The translations under genes were made by a program, and so were the position numbers. A stretch of DNA of 64,000 nt. It comes from RPQJ01 sp963700045 (GTDB taxonomy: Bacteria > Pseudomonadota > Gammaproteobacteria > Steroidobacterales > Steroidobacteraceae). Within the stretch, counting starts at the first letter, position 1, and each line of letters opens with the position of its first letter. Under the pieces are notes generated by a model. That model searched no databases. It was not told the DNA's origin and saw only the letters and a list, made by a program, of their open reading frames with translations. Of the stretch, positions 1 through 7,009 are shown in pieces. The stretch covers positions 1-64,000 of the forward strand of contig CAVOWK010000006.1 in NCBI GenBank assembly GCA_963700045.1. The letters are read 5' to 3'.

Positions 1-339
1 TCAGGGCAGGTTGCGCCAGGATCCGGCATTCAGGACACGGCTGAAGCCCTGGCCGCGCAACTTACGGCGCGCGAATGCGCTGCGGGTGCCGGAAGCGCAG
101 CAAACGATGACCCATCGGTTCGGATCAAGAACCTTGGCGCCCGCGGCTAGATCCTGCAAGGGAATGTTCAGGCTTCCCGGAGCATGTCCGGCGGCGAATT
201 CGCCCGGCGTGCGCACGTCCACCATCTGGGCCCCTTCCTGCAGCAGCGCGGGGATTCGCCGTCGCGCAAGGAATGACGAGAGGATGCGCCAGGCGAAATA
301 GGCAATGACCAGGCCCAGCAGCAGGTGATCAGCGGACAT
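1..339 (-). CDS. Membrane-anchored single-domain rhodanese
   Basis: This 112-residue protein has one N-terminal hydrophobic segment (about residues 6-24) followed by a rhodanese domain. The catalytic loop reads CCASGTRS, with Cys81 in the persulfide-forming position. Rhodaneses of this kind carry sulfane sulfur; here the domain is probably tethered to the inner membrane on the cytoplasmic side. The ATG at 339 was chosen over an upstream in-frame start at 363 because AGGGAAGG lies just before it. The gene is divergent from the molybdoenzyme operon and shares the intergenic region holding the operator at 471-486. The stop codon is the first codon of the window, so the gene is complete. The family is clear; the specific sulfur donor and acceptor are unknown. 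Confidence 0.8.
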   Translation of the reverse strand: MSADHLLLGLVIAYFAWRILSSFLARRRIPALLQEGAQMVDVRTPGEFAAGHAPGSLNIPLQDLAAGAKVLDPNRWVIVCCASGTRSAFARRKLRGQGFSRVLNAGSWRNLP

Positions 340-470
340 TGTCCTTCCCTCGCCTGCACGCACGTCGGCAGGCGACCGATTGTACGACGACGCCAGCGCC
401 TGGATGACCTCCGCTCGCCGCGCGTAAGTGTTTTCACCGAGGCGGTCGACACCACGTAGCGTTAGTCTAT

Positions 471-486
471 ATTAGTAAACGCTAAT
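471..486. promoter_or_regulatory. Operator ATTAG-N6-CTAAT, copy A
   Basis: The sequence ATTAGTAAACGCTAAT is a perfect match to the half-site pair found upstream of the other sulfur operons of this window. Extra half-sites (GTTAG at 461, TTAG at 472, TAATTAG at 483) flank it, so more than one dimer may bind. It lies 24 bases before the ATG of the molybdoenzyme gene and between two divergent units. Binding by one of the two ArsR proteins encoded here is inferred. Confidence 0.7.
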
Positions 487-509
487 TAGTGCAGCGCAGG
501 AAAGAGGTC

Positions 510-2699
510 ATGAATCGCATTTCGCGCCGGCGATTTCTCAAGATCGCCGGTTTCGGCGCCGGGGCCGCCGCGCTGGCCGCTGCCTCGACCCGGCCGCTGA
601 GTGGCGCGATGCCTGCAGGCACAGCCGGCGTCCACACCGTTCCCACGTATTGCGACATCTGCTTCTGGAAGTGCAATGCCGTCGCGCACGTTCGCGATGG
701 ACGATTGTGGAAGATCGTCGGCAACCCGGACGATCCGCTGTGCCAGGGCCGGCTCTGCCCCCGCGGCACGGGCGGCATCGGCGCCCATTTCGACCCGGAT
801 CGGCTGCGGGCACCGCTGCTGCGGCACAAGGCACGCGGCGAGGAAAAGTGGGTCGAAGTGACCTGGGACGAGGCGCTCGGGTACATCGCCGAGCGCATGC
901 AGACCATCAAGACGAAATACGGCCCGGAAGCGGTCGCCCTGTTCAGCCACGGCATCGGCGGGACGTTCCTCAAGCACACGCTCAGGGCGTACGGCATCAC
1001 CAACAGCGCGGCTCCTTCGTTTGCACAGTGCCGCGGTCCTCGCGACGTGGGCTTCAACCTGACGTTCGGCGAGGAAATCGGCTCACCCGAACGCACCGAC
1101 ATCCGCAATGCCCGCTGCCTGGTGCTGATCGGCTCGCACCTCGGCGAGAACATGCACAACACGCAGGTACAGGAGTTCGCGGAGGCGAACGGCAACGGCG
1201 CGACGATCATCGTGGCGGACCCGCGCTTCTCGATTGCGGCGAGCAAGGCGAAGCACTACCTGCCCGTGAAGCCGGGTACGGACCTCGCGCTGCTGCTCGC
1301 CTGGATGAACGTCCTCGTGACCGAGGGCCTGTACGATACGGACTACGTCACGAAGCACGGCTACGGCTTCGACTACTTCAAGGCCGAACTGGCGCAGTAC
1401 ACGCCGGAGTGGGCTTATCCAGAGACGGGGATCGCGCCCGAAGTCATCCGCGCAACGGCGCGCGAAATGGCGTGCCACCGTCCTGCGACGCTGGTGCACC
1501 CGGGACGGCATGCCACCTGGTATGGCAACGATGCGCAGCGCAGCCGCGCCATCGCACTGCTGAATGCGCTGCTTGGCAGCTGGGGTCGCAAGGGCGGTTT
1601 CTACTATCCGTCGAGCATGGACGTGCCGGCTTATCCGTATCCGCCCTACCCGCAGTCGGCACGCGGCAAGGTGGACAACCCGAACCAGCGGTTTCCTTTC
1701 GCGACGGAAGCCATCACCACGGGCATCCGCGAGGCGACGATCACCGGCGAGCCGTATCCGATCAAGGGCTGGTTCGTGTACGCGACCAACCTGATCCATG
1801 CGATGCCGAACCAGGCAGAAACGATCCGCGCCATCCGTGCGCTCGACCTGCTCGTCGTCGTGGACGTCATCCCGTCGGAGATCGCGGGGTGGGCGGATGT
1901 CGTGCTGCCCGAGGCCAACTACCTCGAGCGCTATGACGACCTCAATGTCGAGACCTTCCGTGAACCGTTCATCGCGTTGCGGCAGCCGGTTGTAACTCCC
2001 CCGGCTGATCAGAAGCCCAACTGGTGGATCGCCCGCGAGCTCGCGCTCAAGTTGGGTCTCGGCACCTATTATCCCTGGCATGACATCGAGGAATACCTCG
2101 ATTACCGGCTGCAGGGCGCCGGTCTCAGCCTCGCCGAGTTGAAGCAGAAGGGCCTGGTGCGCGGTCCGCAGCAGCCGTTGTACTTCGAGGACGGTGTGCC
2201 GGCCGAGTTTCCGACGCCCTCGGGCAAGATCGAGTTCTATTCGACACAGCTGAAGGATGCAGGCTTCGATCCGGTGCCGCGCTACACGCGCCCCGCGGAC
2301 GGGCCGCCGGGCTCGTTCCGGCTGCTGTCCGGCCGTGCGCCCGTGCACACATTCAGTCGCACCCAGTCGAACCCGGTGCTGCGCGATGCGATGGAAGAGA
2401 ACGAGGTCTGGGTCAACGGCGACGTCGGCGCGCGCATCGGGCTGCGCAGCGGCGACTACGTGCGCCTGCGCAACCAGGACGGTGTCATCAGCGACCGCAT
2501 CAAGGCTCGCGTCACCGCGGCGATCCGCCCGGACTGCGTCTACATGGTGCACGGCTTCGGGCACACGTCCAAGGGCCTGCGCAGCACCTTCGGCAAGGGC
2601 GCGAGCGACGCGCAACTCATGACGCGTTACGCCGTGGATCCGCTGATGGGCGGCACCGGCATCAACGTGAATTTCGTGACCATCGAACAGGGAGCGTGA
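510..2699 (+). CDS. Periplasmic molybdopterin oxidoreductase, PSR/PHS-type catalytic subunit
   Basis: The 729-residue protein starts with a twin-arginine signal (SRRRFLKIAGFGAGAAALA), so it is exported folded. A 4Fe-4S motif follows (Cys48, Cys51, Cys55, Cys83), then the molybdopterin and MopB dinucleotide-binding domains. Cys174 (AQCRGPRD) lies where PsrA-type enzymes place the Mo ligand. With the FeS and NrfD subunits downstream it forms a three-subunit quinone-linked enzyme of the polysulfide/thiosulfate/sulfur reductase family. The Tat signal and modest length argue against the cytoplasmic sulfite dehydrogenase SoeA. The ATG at 510 is preceded by AGGAAAGAGG; a GTG at 489 is in frame but lacks a site. 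The true substrate, and whether it runs reductively or oxidatively, cannot be read from sequence. Confidence 0.85.
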   Translation: MNRISRRRFLKIAGFGAGAAALAAASTRPLSGAMPAGTAGVHTVPTYCDICFWKCNAVAHVRDGRLWKIVGNPDDPLCQGRLCPRGTGGIGAHFDPDRLRAPLLRHKARGEEKWVEVTWDEALGYIAERMQTIKTKYGPEAVALFSHGIGGTFLKHTLRAYGITNSAAPSFAQCRGPRDVGFNLTFGEEIGSPERTDIRNARCLVLIGSHLGENMHNTQVQEFAEANGNGATIIVADPRFSIAASKAKHYLPVKPGTDLALLLAWMNVLVTEGLYDTDYVTKHGYGFDYFKAELAQYTPEWAYPETGIAPEVIRATAREMACHRPATLVHPGRHATWYGNDAQRSRAIALLNALLGSWGRKGGFYYPSSMDVPAYPYPPYPQSARGKVDNPNQRFPFATEAITTGIREATITGEPYPIKGWFVYATNLIHAMPNQAETIRAIRALDLLVVVDVIPSEIAGWADVVLPEANYLERYDDLNVETFREPFIALRQPVVTPPADQKPNWWIARELALKLGLGTYYPWHDIEEYLDYRLQGAGLSLAELKQKGLVRGPQQPLYFEDGVPAEFPTPSGKIEFYSTQLKDAGFDPVPRYTRPADGPPGSFRLLSGRAPVHTFSRTQSNPVLRDAMEENEVWVNGDVGARIGLRSGDYVRLRNQDGVISDRIKARVTAAIRPDCVYMVHGFGHTSKGLRSTFGKGASDAQLMTRYAVDPLMGGTGINVNFVTIEQGA

Positions 2700-2702
2700 G
2701 AC

Positions 2703-3242
2703 GTGGCGCGTTTCGGCATGGTCATCGACACGAAAAGATGCGTCGGCTGCATGGACTGCGTCGTCGCGTGCAAGACGGAGAACGACGTTCCCGACGGGCA
2801 CTGCCGCGACTGGATCAGCCAGCGCCTGCAGGGCGAGATGCCGGACCTGCGGCTCACGATCACCTCGGAGCGCTGCAACCACTGCGACTCTCCACCCTGC
2901 GTCACCTGCTGCCCGACGGGCGCGAGCCACGTGCAGGAATTCGGCAAGGTCGTGCTGGTCGATCACGGCAAGTGCATAGGCTGCAAGGCCTGTCTCGCCG
3001 CGTGCCCGTACGGCGCCCGCTTCATCCACCCGGACGGCTATGCCGACAAGTGCACGTTCTGCATGCACCGGGTCGAACGCGGCCTGGCGCCAGCCTGCGT
3101 CGACGTCTGCCCGACCCGCTGCATGCATTTCGGCGATCTCGACGACCCCGAGTCCGAGGTGAGCCGCCTGATCGCCACGCGGCGTCATTTCGTGCTCAAG
3201 CCGGATGCGGGTACCCGACCGCGCATCTTCTACCTGGAGTGA
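2703..3242 (+). CDS. 4Fe-4S ferredoxin-type electron-transfer subunit (PsrB/PhsB-like)
   Basis: This 179-residue protein carries four cysteine clusters typical of the PsrB/TtrB/DmsB group: CVGCMDCVVAC near the N-terminus, CNHCDSPPCVTCCP, CIGCKACLAACPYG, and a C-terminal CTFCMHRV plus CVDVCPTRC. It would pass electrons between the molybdoenzyme and the membrane subunit. There is no signal peptide; proteins of this family are co-exported with the Tat-borne catalytic subunit. The GTG start at 2703 lies three bases after the upstream stop, in keeping with translational coupling. Confidence 0.88.
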   Translation: MARFGMVIDTKRCVGCMDCVVACKTENDVPDGHCRDWISQRLQGEMPDLRLTITSERCNHCDSPPCVTCCPTGASHVQEFGKVVLVDHGKCIGCKACLAACPYGARFIHPDGYADKCTFCMHRVERGLAPACVDVCPTRCMHFGDLDDPESEVSRLIATRRHFVLKPDAGTRPRIFYLE

Positions 3243-3249
3243 CGCGGCG

Positions 3250-4185
3250 ATGATCGAACTGCTCACCACCCGTCACAATCCGCTGGTCGATCCCACGCTG
3301 CACGTGTGGGAGTGGCAGATTCCCGTCTACCTGTTCCTCGGCGGCTGGGTGGCCGGCTCGATGGTGCTTACCGGCTACCTGCAGCGGCAGGCGCGCGCGC
3401 CGGGCCAGTCGGGCGTCAGCGACCGGCTCCCCTGGATCGGCCTGGTGCTCATCAGCCTCGGCATGGGCGCGCTGTTCCTCGACCTCGAGCACAAGCTGTA
3501 CGTCTGGCGCATGTACCTGACGCTGCAACCGCTTTCGCCGATGTCCTGGGGTGGCTGGATCCTGCTGCTGGTCTATCCCGTGCTGGCGCTTGGCGCGCTG
3601 GCGACGCTGGCGGACGGCTGGCTCGACCGCTGGCCGGCGCTCGCGGCCTTTGCCCGGCAGCTGAGGTCGCACACCGCGACGCGTTGGCTGAGTCTCGCCA
3701 ACATCGTCGTCGGCATCGCCCTCGGCATCTACACCGGGATCCTGCTCAGCAGCCTGGGTGCCAGGCCGCTGTGGGCCAGTGCGGTGCTCGGTCCGCTCTT
3801 TCTCGTCTCGGGCTTGTCGGCAGGGGCAGCGTTCGCACACGTCATCGCTCCGCGCCATGACGAACAGGAGCAGTTGCTCCGCTTCGACAACCTGTTCCTC
3901 ATGACGGAACTCGGACTGATTGCGTTGTTTCTCATCGGACACCTGACGGTGGGCGCAGTGCACGCGCAAGCCGCGCAACTGTTGCTCGGCGGTCCCTACA
4001 CCGCCGTGTTCTGGGTCCTCGTCGTGGGGCTCGGGATCCTGCTCCCGCTCGCGATCCAGTCATTGATGGTGGCGGGGCGCATCCCGCACACGGTCATCGC
4101 CCCGCTGCTCGTGCTGCTGGGCGGGCTCGCGTTGCGCTTCGTAATCGTATACGCCGGTCAGTACAGCGAGTGGATCTCGCCGTGA
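3250..4185 (+). CDS. NrfD/PsrC-type quinone-interacting membrane subunit
   Basis: A 311-residue, strongly hydrophobic protein with about eight predicted membrane helices and the early motif of NrfD-like anchors (VWEWQIPVYLFLGGWVAG). It anchors the molybdoenzyme and FeS subunit to the periplasmic face and exchanges electrons with the quinone pool. The ATG at 3250 follows the FeS-subunit stop by seven bases. NrfD families do not bind haem; no conserved haem-ligand pattern is evident here. It is distinct from the NarI-like b-type cytochrome encoded by isp1 in the hydrogenase operon. Confidence 0.88.
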   Translation: MIELLTTRHNPLVDPTLHVWEWQIPVYLFLGGWVAGSMVLTGYLQRQARAPGQSGVSDRLPWIGLVLISLGMGALFLDLEHKLYVWRMYLTLQPLSPMSWGGWILLLVYPVLALGALATLADGWLDRWPALAAFARQLRSHTATRWLSLANIVVGIALGIYTGILLSSLGARPLWASAVLGPLFLVSGLSAGAAFAHVIAPRHDEQEQLLRFDNLFLMTELGLIALFLIGHLTVGAVHAQAAQLLLGGPYTAVFWVLVVGLGILLPLAIQSLMVAGRIPHTVIAPLLVLLGGLALRFVIVYAGQYSEWISP

Positions 4186-4221
4186 CCCACGGCCGCGCCC
4201 ATCAACCTGGAGGTCAATGAC

Positions 4222-4779
4222 GTGTCGAGCGACCATCGTCCCGCCGTGATGCCGGGGTCCGGCCGACCGGCCAGCCCCTACTGGAATCCCTATCTCGCCG
4301 GTATCGGCCTCGGGCTCGTGCTGCTCGCTGCGTTCGTGCTGGTCGGTCGCGGCCTCGGCGCTTCCGGCGCATTCAGTTCCACCGTCGCGTGGCTGGTCAA
4401 CCTGGTGGCCCCGGCGCACGCGCAGTCCAACGAGTACCTGCAGGGTTACCTCGGCGACGGCACCACGCATCCGCTCAAGGCCTGGCTCGTCTTCGAGGTG
4501 CTGGGCGTCATGGCCGGCGCGCTGTTCTCGGCATTGCTGGCCGGGCGGGCACGCATCGCGGTGGAGAAGGGTCCGCGCGTGTCGACCGCAGTAAGGCTGT
4601 TGTGCGCATTCGCCGGCGGCATCCTGATGGCGTTCGGCGCGCATCTCGCACGGGGCTGCACGAGCGGGCAGGCCCTCACCGGCGGCGCGCTGCTCAACGT
4701 GGGCAGCTGGGCCTTCATGCTGATGGTGTTCGTCGGCGGCTACGCGGTCGCCTGGTTCATGCGCTGGCAGTGGCGGTGA
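4222..4779 (+). CDS. YeeE/YedE family membrane protein, first half (PmpA-like)
   Basis: A 185-residue membrane protein with several hydrophobic segments and the conserved motif HLARGCTSGQALTGGALL around residue 140. The cysteine in this motif is the signature of YeeE/YedE (DUF395) proteins, which move thiosulfate or related sulfur species across the inner membrane. Together with the next gene it makes the split two-protein form. The start is GTG at 4222 with GGAGG upstream. Its place between the PSR operon and a rhodanese suggests it supplies or removes sulfane sulfur. Confidence 0.82.
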   Translation: MSSDHRPAVMPGSGRPASPYWNPYLAGIGLGLVLLAAFVLVGRGLGASGAFSSTVAWLVNLVAPAHAQSNEYLQGYLGDGTTHPLKAWLVFEVLGVMAGALFSALLAGRARIAVEKGPRVSTAVRLLCAFAGGILMAFGAHLARGCTSGQALTGGALLNVGSWAFMLMVFVGGYAVAWFMRWQWR

Positions 4780-4781
4780 TC

Positions 4782-5369
4782 ATGGCTCCCTTCTACAAGT
4801 ACGGCTTCTTCGGCGACGAGATGTCCCTCGTCCTCGCCTTCGTCCTCGGCACCGGCTTCGGCTTCTTCCTCGAGCGTGCCGGCTTCGGCAGCGCGCGCAA
4901 GCTGGCGGCGCAGTTCTACCTGTACGACATGTCCGTGTTCAAAGTGATGTTCACTGCGATCGTCACGGCCATGCTCGGGGTCACGTACCTGGGCTGGCTC
5001 GGCTGGCTCGACCTGAGCCTCGTCTACCTGGTGCCGACGCACCTCGTGCCGCAGATCGTGGGTGGACTCGTGCTCGGCGTGGGTTTCGTCGTGGGCGGCT
5101 ATTGCCCGGGGACGTCAGTGGCTTCGCTCGCGACCGGCCGGATCGACGGCTTCGTGTATGCGTTCGGCATCGGTGCCGGGACGCTCGTCTACGCCGAGGT
5201 GTTTCCCTGGCTCAAGGGCTTCGTGAACTCGAACGACATGGGGCAGGTGACGCTGCCCGAAGTGTTCGACCTGCCCTGGGGCCTGGTCGTGTTTGCGGTC
5301 GTCATGATCGCTGTCGCAGGCTTCTCGGCCGCGACCTTCATTGAGCGCCGCATCGGGGACAGGTCATGA
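4782..5369 (+). CDS. YeeE/YedE family membrane protein, second half (PmpB-like)
   Basis: A 195-residue membrane protein with the second conserved YeeE motif, GGYCPGTSVASLATGRIDG, whose cysteine is the partner of that in the preceding protein. The two halves probably assemble as one transporter for thiosulfate or other sulfane-sulfur compounds. The ATG at 4782 lies two bases after the upstream stop; a GTG at 4776 overlapping that stop is an alternative. The gene ends in an ATGA overlap with the downstream rhodanese, so the three genes are translationally coupled. Confidence 0.82.
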   Translation: MAPFYKYGFFGDEMSLVLAFVLGTGFGFFLERAGFGSARKLAAQFYLYDMSVFKVMFTAIVTAMLGVTYLGWLGWLDLSLVYLVPTHLVPQIVGGLVLGVGFVVGGYCPGTSVASLATGRIDGFVYAFGIGAGTLVYAEVFPWLKGFVNSNDMGQVTLPEVFDLPWGLVVFAVVMIAVAGFSAATFIERRIGDRS

Positions 5370-6013
5370 AGTTGCCTGCGCTGACGCTGAACCAGAAGCT
5401 GGCGATCGTGGCCGTGGCGCTGGGCACGCTGGCTTTGTTCAGCGTTCCTCACCGAGGCCCCGTCGTCACGCTCGACACGCGCGAGCTGGCACTGATCGTC
5501 GAGAAGGAGGTCGATCACGTCACTCCGTCTGAACTCGCCGGCTGGATCGTGCAGGGACGCTCGGACTATCGCCTGATCGACCTGCGCGCCGAGTCGGATT
5601 ACGCCGCGTATCACATCCCCACGGCGGAGAACGTCACCGTCGCGGCGTTGCCGGAGTTTCCGTTCCTGCGTACCGAGAAGATCGTGCTGTATTCGGACGG
5701 CGGCATCCACGCGGCACAGGCGTGGATGCTGATGCAGGCACAAGGATACCGTGCGGTGTACACGGTGCTGGGCGGCCTCGAGGGCTGGAAGGACGACGTG
5801 CTCTACCCGGCGTTGCCGGCCCAGGCGTCGGGCGCGGAGCGCGCGCGATTCGAGCGGGCGGTCGCGCTGTCGCGATTCTTCGGCGGCGAACCGCGCGCGG
5901 AAGGTGGGGCGGTGGCCCCGGTACCCACGGAATTGCCCAAGCTGGCAGCGCCGGTGCCCTCAGGGGCCGTATCTCCGGTCGCGCCGCGCAAGAAAAAGAA
6001 AGAGGGTTGCTGA
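5366..6013 (+). CDS. Membrane-anchored rhodanese-fold protein lacking the catalytic cysteine
   Basis: The 215-residue protein has an N-terminal membrane segment (about residues 9-27), a rhodanese fold (about 50-150), a Pro/Ala-rich linker and a basic tail ending in lysines followed by Glu-Gly-Cys. In the active-site loop (IVLYSDGGIHAAQ) Ser110 replaces the cysteine, and the arginine of the CxxxxR loop is also missing, so normal sulfurtransfer is unlikely at this site. The lone C-terminal Cys215 could carry sulfur instead, but that is speculation. It overlaps the YeeE gene by ATGA, which suggests a role beside that transporter, perhaps as a binding or docking domain. Confidence 0.78.
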   Translation: MKLPALTLNQKLAIVAVALGTLALFSVPHRGPVVTLDTRELALIVEKEVDHVTPSELAGWIVQGRSDYRLIDLRAESDYAAYHIPTAENVTVAALPEFPFLRTEKIVLYSDGGIHAAQAWMLMQAQGYRAVYTVLGGLEGWKDDVLYPALPAQASGAERARFERAVALSRFFGGEPRAEGGAVAPVPTELPKLAAPVPSGAVSPVAPRKKKKEGC

Positions 6014-6027
6014 CGAAATAGGGAAAC

Positions 6028-6070
6028 AGGGGACGCTCACCTATTTCGGAGAAATAGGTGAGCGTCCCCT
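6028..6070. repeat. Perfect 20-bp hairpin between convergent genes (REP-like or terminator)
   Basis: Two 20-nt arms (6028-6047 and 6051-6070) are perfect inverted copies separated by three bases. The core is GGGGACGCTCACCTATTTC. It lies between the rhodanese-fold gene and the convergent arsR. Sequences beginning GGGGACxxxxACCTATTT recur as REP-type palindromes in many proteobacterial genomes, often linked to Y1/REP-associated transposases; that link is from general knowledge and no transposase is seen here. It could also stop transcription from both sides, although only short T runs flank it. Confidence 0.75.
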
Positions 6071-6077
6071 ATTTGCT

Positions 6078-6431
6078 TCAGCACTTGCAGAACTGCTCGT
6101 GCAGTGTGTGCATGAGCGCGGTCGCCTCTTTGCTCGCCAGGCTGTAGAGGATCGACTGCCCCTCGCGCCGCGTCCGCACCAGGTGCTTGCCGCGCAGCAC
6201 TGCGAGATGCTGCGACAAGGCGGATTGACTGAGCCCGATGAGCGGTTCGAGTTCGCCGACTGCTTTCTCGCCCTCCGCCAGGTGGCAGAGGATCAGCAGG
6301 CGCGAAGGATTCGACATCGCTCCCAGCACGCCACAGGCGCGCGTCGCGTTCTTCTCCATCCGCCGCACTGTCGCGCGATCCATGACGATCGCCGGGGCCG
6401 CGGTCGCCCGGGCAACGGTGCGCGACTTCAT
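6078..6431 (-). CDS. ArsR-family repressor of the sulfane-sulfur-sensing (BigR/SqrR/sHdrR) type
   Basis: A 117-residue winged-helix protein with recognition helix SQSALSQHLAVLR. Cys49 (in ILCHLAEGE) and Cys115 (in the terminal FCKC) are 66 residues apart, the spacing of the redox pair in BigR, SqrR and sHdrR, which form a sulfur bridge with persulfides and release DNA. The ATG at 6431 overlaps the lbpA stop (ATGA), so the two are co-transcribed; an internal ATG (MDRATV) is an alternative. By position next to lbpA and the sHdr genes it is the best candidate for sHdrR, acting on the ATTAG-N6-CTAAT sites. Confidence 0.85.
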   Translation of the reverse strand: MKSRTVARATAAPAIVMDRATVRRMEKNATRACGVLGAMSNPSRLLILCHLAEGEKAVGELEPLIGLSQSALSQHLAVLRGKHLVRTRREGQSILYSLASKEATALMHTLHEQFCKC

Positions 6432-6868
6432 CCGCATCCAGCAAAGCCGTCGGCGGTCATCTTCGCCTCATAAGGTCCGGCGACCTGTGTTCCCGCCACG
6501 AGTCCGCCCTTGACGCTGTCCCAGTCCTCCGGCTTGAGGACGATCAGCCAGCCCTCGCCGTAAGGATCTGCATTCGCGATGCTGGGCGTCGCGGCGAGGG
6601 TGTCGTTGATTGCAACCACCGTGCCGGCTGCGGCGACCTTGGCCGGACCTACCCACTTGCCGCTCTCGACGGTGGCGCACGACTTGCCGGCCTTGACGTC
6701 CTTGCCGACGCCCTTGGGCGTGTAGGCGACCAGCTTGCCTGCCATCGCGGTGGCCACGGCCGTCATGCCGACGCGCACGGTGCCATCACCCAGTTCCTTG
6801 AACCAGATGTGATTCTCGACGTCGTACAGAAGATCGTCGGGGAGATTGCAACCTTTCACCGTCGCCAT
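6428..6868 (-). CDS. lbpA: LbpA, GcvH-like lipoate-binding protein of the sHdr pathway
   Basis: This 146-residue protein has the GcvH fold, with the lipoyl-lysine site at Lys71 in TVESGKWVG. In sHdr-type sulfur oxidisers such proteins are not part of glycine cleavage; they serve the sHdr complex as a lipoamide-bearing partner. The presence of the sHdr genes and a dedicated lipoate ligase with LipS1/LipS2 in the same window makes LbpA a better call than GcvH. The ATG at 6868 follows a GGAGG-like site. It heads a two-gene unit with arsR and has its own upstream palindrome at 6943-6952. Confidence 0.87.
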   Translation of the reverse strand: MATVKGCNLPDDLLYDVENHIWFKELGDGTVRVGMTAVATAMAGKLVAYTPKGVGKDVKAGKSCATVESGKWVGPAKVAAAGTVVAINDTLAATPSIANADPYGEGWLIVLKPEDWDSVKGGLVAGTQVAGPYEAKMTADGFAGCG

Positions 6869-6931
6869 GATCGAGCCTCCTCAAGCCTGTCCGGAGCGCG
6901 CCACGCGATTGCGAGGGGCTGCGGATTCACT

Positions 6932-6952
6932 ATGACCGGTTCCTAATATTAG
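6932..6952. promoter_or_regulatory. Operator-like palindrome upstream of lbpA, copy B
   Basis: The perfect palindrome CTAATATTAG (6943-6952) contains the same half-sites as the other operators but in opposite order with no spacer. Read with the usual N6 spacing, the stretch 6932-6947 has one perfect half (CTAAT) and one poor half (ATGAC). It lies 64-84 bases before lbpA. It is the weakest member of the set, so regulation by the same ArsR proteins is probable rather than certain. Confidence 0.5.
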
Positions 6953-7009
6953 ACGAGTTCGTGCCCGCACGCTGCCCGACCAACCGCCTTGACCGGAGCG
7001 TTGCCTTCA

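Noticed and set aside
1083..3269. Minus-strand open frame of 728 codons
   Set aside because: Antisense to the molybdoenzyme and FeS subunit genes, with no motif or ribosome site.
510..4185. Identification of the molybdoenzyme operon as SoeABC sulfite dehydrogenase
   Set aside because: The catalytic subunit carries a Tat signal and is shorter than SoeA, which is cytoplasmic; a PSR/PHS-type enzyme fits better.
6428..6868. GcvH of the glycine cleavage system
   Set aside because: No gcvT or gcvP genes are near, while sHdr genes and a dedicated lipoate pathway are; LbpA is the better call.
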